Source of the DNA: Chloroflexota bacterium
GTDB lineage: Bacteria > Chloroflexota > Limnocylindria > Limnocylindrales > CSP1-4
DNA length: 56,101 nt
Assembly: GCA_003141455.1 (NCBI GenBank)
Contig: PLMA01000038.1
Location: 57,957-114,057, forward strand
Direction: 5' to 3'
Shown here: one piece after another, positions 51,573 through 56,101 of the stretch
How positions within the stretch are numbered: the stretch's first letter is position 1
Layout of the letters: every line of letters begins with the position of its first letter
The notes under the pieces: generated by a model
The model's database searches: none
What the model was told of the DNA's origin: nothing
The model's input: the letters and a program-made list of their open reading frames with translations, nothing else
Position numbers and translations under genes: made by a program

Positions 51573-52495
51573 GCGCCGGCAATCCCGCCGCCAGCTCTCC
51601 GGCCGGCAGCATCTACGACCTGGGCTATCGCCACTACGAGGGCAAGCGTCGTGGCCGGTGGTTCGCGGCCTGGTCACTGTACGTGGATAGCCTGCGAGGC
51701 ATTTGGGGCTTCGGGCGGCCCACGAGCGCGAAGGCCGCTCCGTTCATCCTGGCCGGCCTTTATGCCTTGCCTGCGGTCATCGTGCTGGCTTTCTCGTCGA
51801 TCATCTCGAATTCCATCGCCACGGGCGCAACGAATCCGGCGGATCTGCCCAACTATGCCAACTACTTCGCAGGCATCGGCACGTTCATAGTGCTGTTCCT
51901 GATCGCCCAGGCGCCCGAAGTCGTGTGCCGAGATCAGCGCTACCAGGTCCTGCCTCTGTACTTCACCAGGGCCATCGACAGGTTCGACTATGCGATGGCC
52001 AGGCTACTGTCGCTGGCCACGGCGCTCTTCCTGGTTCTGATGGTTCCGGTGATCGCGCTCTTCATCGGCGACATCCTCATGTCCGCGGATGCGTTCAAGG
52101 CAATCGGGAGCGAATGGCCCAAGGCGCTGCCCAGCATCCCTTCGAACCTCCTCATCGCGGCGAGCGTGGCGTCGATCGCGCTGGCGCTCTCCTCCTACTC
52201 GCCGAGGCGAGCCTACGCGGCCGTCGGCGTGCTCGCGTACTTCCTGCTTGTGGAGTTCGTGCCGCTCGTCATCTACGGCATTGGTCATGAAGCCGGAGCC
52301 AAGTGGGTCGACTATCTCCCCCTGATCACACCGAACACCGGATTGAGTCGGGCCACCGATTGGTTCTTCGGCACTCCAATACCTCCGGATTTCCCGTCGA
52401 GCATCGGCGCCGGTGCCTACGTTCTCGCCGGTCTCGTCAGCACGCTGCTCTTCACCGGGATCCTCGCCTGGCGCTACAGGAGGATCGCGGCATGA
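51569..52495 (+). CDS. ABC-2 export permease 1
   Basis: 308 residues, about six membrane helices (PFILAGLYALPAVIVLAFSS, ATALFLVLMVPVIALFIGDI, AYAAVGVLAYFLLVEFVPLV, AYVLAGLVSTLLFTGILAWR). The N-terminal cytoplasmic YDLGYRHYEGKRRGRW motif is seen in permeases of this class. The GTG start overlaps the ATPase stop (GTGA). A much longer open frame upstream is only the shadow of the ATPase gene. Substrate unknown. Confidence 0.85.
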   Translation: MSAGNPAASSPAGSIYDLGYRHYEGKRRGRWFAAWSLYVDSLRGIWGFGRPTSAKAAPFILAGLYALPAVIVLAFSSIISNSIATGATNPADLPNYANYFAGIGTFIVLFLIAQAPEVVCRDQRYQVLPLYFTRAIDRFDYAMARLLSLATALFLVLMVPVIALFIGDILMSADAFKAIGSEWPKALPSIPSNLLIAASVASIALALSSYSPRRAYAAVGVLAYFLLVEFVPLVIYGIGHEAGAKWVDYLPLITPNTGLSRATDWFFGTPIPPDFPSSIGAGAYVLAGLVSTLLFTGILAWRYRRIAA

Positions 52496-53454
52496 CTACC
52501 GCGCCTGTGGCGAACTCTCCTGCCGTCGACATCGCCGCGCAGGCTCCGGCAATCGAGCTAGTCAACGTGGCCCGGTGGTATGGCAACGTGGTCGCCGTCA
52601 ACGACATCACGTTCAGCCTCGGGCCGGGAATCACCGGGCTTCTCGGGCCGAACGGAGCGGGCAAGACGACCTTGCTCCACATGCTGGCCGGCTTCCTGGC
52701 ACCTTCGGCCGGCACCGTCCGCGTACTTGGTCTCAGCCCAAGCCGGGATCCTTCCGTCTACCGCCGGATCGGGCTGGTTCCCGAGCGCGAATCGGTCTAT
52801 GGCTTCCTGACCGGTTTCGAATACGTACGCTTCAACGCCCGGCTCCAGGGCATGCGCGACGCCGACGCCGCTTCCCGGGTCGCGATCGAGCGCGTTGGGC
52901 TCCAGGACGCCGCGGATCGCGCCATCGGCACGTACTCGAAGGGCATGCGCCAGCGAGCCAAGGTGGCGGGCGCATTGGTCCACGACCCGCAAGTGCTGCT
53001 CCTCGACGAGCCGTTCAACGGCATGGATCCTCGCCAGCGGCTGGCCATGATGGATCTGTTGGGCGAGATGGCGGCCGCGGGCCGGACGATCCTCTTCTCC
53101 TCGCACATTCTCGAGGAGGTGGAACGTATCGGTACTGAGATCCTCGTGATGGTGGCGGGCCGGCTTGCCGCGTCGGGCGACTTCCGGGCGATCCGGGCGC
53201 TCATGACCGATCGCCCGCACATGATCACGATCCGTTCCAGCGACGACCGCAGGCTGGCGACGATTCTGATCGCCCATCCGGCCGTCTTCGCTGTAGAGCT
53301 GCAGCAGAACGCCGTGTCGGTGCAGACCGCTCACCTCTCTGCTTTCCGACGAATCATCGCGGAGGCCAGCCTGCGCGCCGGAGTGCGCTTGATCGAAGTC
53401 TCGCCGGCTGACGAATCGCTCGAAAGCGTGTTCGACTATCTGGTGCATCGATGA
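52492..53454 (+). CDS. ABC exporter ATP-binding protein 2
   Basis: 320 residues. Walker A GPNGAGKTT, signature GTYSKGMRQRAKVAGAL, Walker B VLLLDEPFNGMD, H-loop FSSHILEE. The N-terminal ~20 residues are Ala/Pro-rich. The ATG overlaps the permease 1 stop (ATGA). Its sequence differs clearly from ATPase 1, so this is a heterodimeric or two-pump system rather than a recent duplication. Confidence 0.92.
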   Translation: MTTAPVANSPAVDIAAQAPAIELVNVARWYGNVVAVNDITFSLGPGITGLLGPNGAGKTTLLHMLAGFLAPSAGTVRVLGLSPSRDPSVYRRIGLVPERESVYGFLTGFEYVRFNARLQGMRDADAASRVAIERVGLQDAADRAIGTYSKGMRQRAKVAGALVHDPQVLLLDEPFNGMDPRQRLAMMDLLGEMAAAGRTILFSSHILEEVERIGTEILVMVAGRLAASGDFRAIRALMTDRPHMITIRSSDDRRLATILIAHPAVFAVELQQNAVSVQTAHLSAFRRIIAEASLRAGVRLIEVSPADESLESVFDYLVHR

Positions 53455-54218
53455 TCCACGGTTCGCCTAGAAACCCGATCCTGGCGCTGCCCGAGATCTT
53501 CCGCGTCACGGTCAGGCAGCTGCTTGGCCGCAGGCGCACCCTCCTCCTGCTGCTGCTGGCCGCGCTGCCGCTGCTTCTCGCCCTGGTCTTCCGCCTGTTC
53601 GACCGGATCGACGTCCAGAGGTTCAGCAACTCCGTCTTCGATGGCGTTCTCATAGCCATCGTCCTGCCGCTCACCGCGGTCCTCTTCGGCACGGGTGCGT
53701 TCGGCGCCGAGCTGGATGAAGGGACTGCGCTGTACCTGCTGGCCAAGCCGCTGCCGCGCTGGGCCGTGGTTCTGTCCAAGGCGATGGCCGCTGCGGCGCT
53801 CACGCTCCTGCTCACGGTCGGATCGATACTGGCGGGGGCGCTGGTGGAAGTGATCCCGGCTGGCGAGGTGGGCGTGCGCGCAACGGAGGCGTATGTGGGC
53901 GCGACGGTCGTCGGTGGGCTGTGCTACGTCGCTGTCTTCGTGGCGGTCAGCATGTTCACGCGACGAGCTCTGGTCATCGGGATCGGCTACACGCTGATCT
54001 GGGAGGGTCTGCTCTCGTCAATGCTGCCCGGCATCGCCAACCTCTCGATCCGGCAGTACGCGCTCGGAGCGGGTGACTGGTTCGTCCAGCTGGGTCGCGA
54101 GCCGGCGCGGCTCCCGCCGGAGACCGCGGTCGTGTTGTCGGTCGTGGTGGTCGTATCCGCGCTGGTTCTCGCCACATGGCGCCTCATGCGATTCGAGCTG
54201 TCCGGCGGCGCCGACTGA
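53451..54218 (+). CDS. ABC-2 export permease 2
   Basis: 255 residues, about six helices (TLLLLLLAALPLLLALVFRL, GVLIAIVLPLTAVLFGTGAF, ALTLLLTVGSILAGALVEVI). The conserved ELDEGTALYLLAKPLPRW motif after the second helix is typical of ABC-2 permeases. The ATG overlaps the ATPase 2 stop (ATGA). Last gene of the operon. Confidence 0.88.
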   Translation: MIHGSPRNPILALPEIFRVTVRQLLGRRRTLLLLLLAALPLLLALVFRLFDRIDVQRFSNSVFDGVLIAIVLPLTAVLFGTGAFGAELDEGTALYLLAKPLPRWAVVLSKAMAAAALTLLLTVGSILAGALVEVIPAGEVGVRATEAYVGATVVGGLCYVAVFVAVSMFTRRALVIGIGYTLIWEGLLSSMLPGIANLSIRQYALGAGDWFVQLGREPARLPPETAVVLSVVVVVSALVLATWRLMRFELSGGAD

Positions 54219-54263
54219 GGTCGAAGTAGCTCGTTGTCCGGACGGCGTCGCTAACATGCCCGG

Positions 54264-54719
54264 GTGCGCACCCTCACGCCGGCTCTCCGTACCTTGCTCG
54301 TTGAGTGGCTGCCCGTCGTGCTTTGGGCCGCCCTCATCTTCGCCTTCTCAGCGCAGCCGAACCTGAGGTTCGCCGAGGCGGACTCGCTGGATTTCGTGGT
54401 CCGCAAAGCCGGGCACATGTTCGTCTTTGGGGTGCTGGCCGTGCTGCTGTGGCGCGCCCTGACCTCTGCGCAGATCGGCCGCCCGGTGTTCTGGAGCTGG
54501 CTGCTGACCGCCGCCTACGCAGGCAGCGACGAATTCCACCAATCCTTCACGGGGGGACGCCATCCCTCTCCGGTCGACGTGGGCATCGACGCCGCCGGCG
54601 CCCTGATCGCGCTCGGCATCCTCGTCGTGTGGCTCCGTTTCCGGGCGAGGGGCCGCTCGGCCGCTTCGGACTATTCGGCTACCGGCAGCCCCAGGATGTT
54701 GAAGCCGCCGTCGACGTAG
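54264..54719 (+). CDS. VanZ-family membrane protein
   Basis: 151 residues, with helices at about 14-30, 50-65, 73-88 and 107-124. VanZ motifs are seen: LIFAFSAQPNL, KAGHMFVFGVLAVLLWRAL, AYAGSDEFHQSFTGGRHPSP, VDVGIDAAGA. VanZ relatives alter glycopeptide susceptibility or envelope traits; role here unknown. GTG start. The last 49 bases overlap the convergent fabI 3' end. Confidence 0.88.
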   Translation: MRTLTPALRTLLVEWLPVVLWAALIFAFSAQPNLRFAEADSLDFVVRKAGHMFVFGVLAVLLWRALTSAQIGRPVFWSWLLTAAYAGSDEFHQSFTGGRHPSPVDVGIDAAGALIALGILVVWLRFRARGRSAASDYSATGSPRMLKPPST

Positions 54720-55648
54720 ATCGTTTCGCCCGTGGTCTTGCCGGAGAGATCGCTGGCGAGATAGACGGCCGTGCCGGCCACGTCCTCGATGGTGATATGC
54801 GTGCGAAGCGGAGTCACGTCCGCGAACGCGCCGTACATCAGCTTGAAGCCGGCGATTCCGTGTGCGGAGAGGGTCCGAACCGGCCCGGCGCTGATGGCAT
54901 TGACTCGGATTCCGCTGGGACCCAGGTCGGCCGCGAGATACCTCGTCGACGCCTCGAGGGCCGCCTTGGCCACGCCCATGACGTTGTAGTGAGGCACGAC
55001 CTTCTCGGCTCCGTAGTAGGTGAGCGTGATGATGGACGAGCCCGGGCCCATGTACGGGCGGGCCTCCCGGGCCATCGCGATCAGTGAGTACACGCTGATG
55101 TCGAAGGCGGTGTGGAACCCGTCCCGGCTGGTGTCGGCGAAGTGGCCGGCGAGGTCTTCCTTCTCGGCGTAGGCGACGGCATGGACGAGGATGTCCAGAT
55201 TGCCTTCTCGGGCATGCCAGCGCTCGAAGACGCGCCGGATCTCGTCGTCGTCTCGGACGTCGCAGCCTTCCACGAAGGTGGAGCCGATCGACGCCGCCAG
55301 CGGCCGAACTCGCCGCTTGATCAGCGACGCCATCGAGCTGAAGCCGACCTTCGCTCCCTGGTCGTGCAGCGCTTTGGCGATCCCCCAAGCGATCGAGTGG
55401 TCGTTCGCGACGCCGAAGACGAGGGCCTTCTTGCCCTTGAGCAGTCCCTCGTGTTCGCAGTCGTCGGAAGGGCGGGCGAGGCGGCGGCCGACGCGTGGAC
55501 GGGCCGCAGTCGTGGCGATGTCAACGGCGGCGGTCTGAACTCGCGGCGCCCGCGGGGCCGAGGGTGTCGCGGCTCGGGCGACCGGCTGCGACGCGGCGGT
55601 GGCCTTCTTGTCGGCGGCGCTCGATGCCGCGCGCCTGGTCGCTCTCAT
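54671..55648 (-). CDS. fabI: enoyl-ACP reductase FabI with N-terminal extension
   Basis: 325 residues against the usual ~260. The SDR-type NAD(H)-binding motif is GVANDHSIAWGIAKALHDQG. The catalytic Tyr/Lys pattern Y-x6-K is in HYNVMGVAKAALEAS. Other FabI-typical parts are GCDVRDDDEI, LDILVHAVAYA and VDGGFNILGLP. FabI reduces trans-2-enoyl-ACP in the last step of fatty-acid elongation and is the target of triclosan and isoniazid-class inhibitors. The first ~75 residues are Ala/Arg/Thr-rich and probably disordered. The ATG at 55648 has cggagga upstream at a distance of about 12. The end overlaps convergent vanZ. Confidence 0.9.
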   Translation of the reverse strand: MRATRRAASSAADKKATAASQPVARAATPSAPRAPRVQTAAVDIATTAARPRVGRRLARPSDDCEHEGLLKGKKALVFGVANDHSIAWGIAKALHDQGAKVGFSSMASLIKRRVRPLAASIGSTFVEGCDVRDDDEIRRVFERWHAREGNLDILVHAVAYAEKEDLAGHFADTSRDGFHTAFDISVYSLIAMAREARPYMGPGSSIITLTYYGAEKVVPHYNVMGVAKAALEASTRYLAADLGPSGIRVNAISAGPVRTLSAHGIAGFKLMYGAFADVTPLRTHITIEDVAGTAVYLASDLSGKTTGETIYVDGGFNILGLPVAE

Positions 55649-55951
55649 GGTCTGCTCGGTCCTCCGTAGTCTTCCCAGGAAAGATCGCATGCCTGCGGGG
55701 TCGCGATCCAGCCGGGCCGTGGGCAAGTCCAAAATGGAGGCCTTTCGGCCTCGGACCCGTCCACCCTATCCAAACCCCACCCGGCCTGGATCGTTACGTC
55801 TCGGCAATATGCGCCCGAATGACGCATCACGTGACGATCGCGATCGAACTGGCCCGGAGAATATCGCTAACTCCTGCGCTCCACAAATGGTGCGGCACGT
55901 CGGTGCGGTTCAGAGGGCGTGGCGCTGTGTCGAGCCCAGGTCGAGCTTGCC
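55649..55951. other. 303-bp intergenic stretch before fabI
   Basis: Holds a minus-strand terminator hairpin near 55740 and the leader of fabI. No further gene, tRNA or clear promoter seen. Confidence 0.5.
55731..55752 (-). terminator. rho-independent terminator upstream of fabI
   Basis: On the minus strand GAGGCC-GAAA-GGCCTC followed by CATTTTGG, a tetraloop hairpin with a short T tract. It would end transcripts of the repeat-protein gene (stop at 55952) before fabI. Confidence 0.6.
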
Positions 55952-56101
55952 CTAGGGGTGAGCCCTGGCAGTCGGTTTGGAGTCCTGGGTTGGCCTACCA
56001 CCGTTTCCGGGATTGCTGGAGGCATTGGGATGGTCGGAGGGCCGATTGCCGGGGTTCTGGCTCGGATGGCCGCAGTTGCCGGGGTTCTGGCTCGGCTGGT
56101 T
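55952..56101 (-). CDS. C-terminal end of an Asn/Pro/Gly-repeat protein, cut by window edge
   Basis: The last 49 codons of a minus-strand frame that runs off the right edge. It reads HPSQNPGN, SQNPGN and ASSNPGNGG, a low-complexity repeat typical of secreted or surface proteins, then a short tail ending ARAHP. The DNA carries a matching direct repeat (ttgccggggttctggctcgg twice, 56046 to the end). No start is in the window. Family unknown. Confidence 0.6.
   Translation of the reverse strand, partial: NQPSQNPGNCGHPSQNPGNRPSDHPNASSNPGNGGRPTQDSKPTARAHP

Noticed and set aside
50144-52495. A 783-codon open frame that includes permease 1
   Set aside because: Its first two thirds are Arg/Pro-rich antisense or shifted reading of the kinase and ATPase genes; only the part from the GTG at 51569 looks like a membrane protein.
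1-56101. CRISPR arrays, tRNA, rRNA, insertion sequences, phage genes
   Set aside because: Looked for spaced direct repeats, cloverleaf-like regions, transposase or integrase motifs; none found. The repeats present are coding repeats in the 17-25 kb gene and the short repeat at the right edge.

Overview
High-GC chromosomal DNA. GTG starts are frequent, operons are tightly overlapped (ATGA/GTGA junctions), and no rRNA, tRNA, CRISPR array or transposase was seen. The gene mix fits a soil or freshwater Chloroflexota (Limnocylindria-like) or a deep actinobacterial-type lineage: kdp plus a KimA-type K+ transporter, a TM0106-type nuclease-helicase, FliA/FlgM with a full che set, and large secreted repeat proteins. 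This placement is inferred from gene content only.

Layout. (1) 1-11.9 kb is a potassium region. A kdp operon runs leftward off the edge (small protein, receiver, micro-peptide, kdpF, kdpA, partial kdpB). A kdpDE pair follows, and divergent from it is a second operon of a paralogous small protein plus a KimA-like transporter. Both transporter operons start with members of the same small-protein family. Both are preceded, 56-57 nt before the start codon, by a direct repeat of GTT(T/G)AG with an 11-bp period, a good candidate KdpE box. Two exported or membrane proteins and a 33-residue lipopeptide lie between. (2) 12-17 kb: MBL hydrolase, MarR regulator and an RND efflux pump. (3) 17-25 kb: one 2569-residue secreted protein in which a solute-binding-protein fold is fused to 13 Cys-paired prealbumin-like repeats, Ig-like/MBG/YDG and Fn3 domains and a C-terminal duplicated module. 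(4) 25-35 kb: MFS transporter, TM0106-type nuclease-helicase, a chemoreceptor whose sugar-binding lobes appear circularly permuted and cytoplasmic, an aldo/keto reductase and a xylulokinase-type kinase. (5) 35.5-37.3 kb: a sigma-like/TM/Asp-box propeller fusion. (6) 37.4-39.8 kb: GbsR/MarR-ABC exporter operon with a perfect palindrome on its promoter. (7) 40-48.4 kb: fliA, flgM, a receiver gene and cheR, cheA, cheW, cheB, cheY, cheD, cheC. Sigma-28-like promoters can be read before flgM, the chemoreceptor, cheR, cheW and cheC. (8) 48.4-56.1 kb: a NarL-type two-component system with a Cys-rich (PocR-like) sensor, a four-gene ABC-2 export operon, VanZ, FabI, and the end of an Asn/Pro/Gly-repeat protein.

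How the parts work together. KdpD/KdpE probably sense K+ limitation and switch on both K+ uptake systems. FliA switches on the chemotaxis genes and its own anti-sigma factor FlgM. No flagellar structural gene is in the window.
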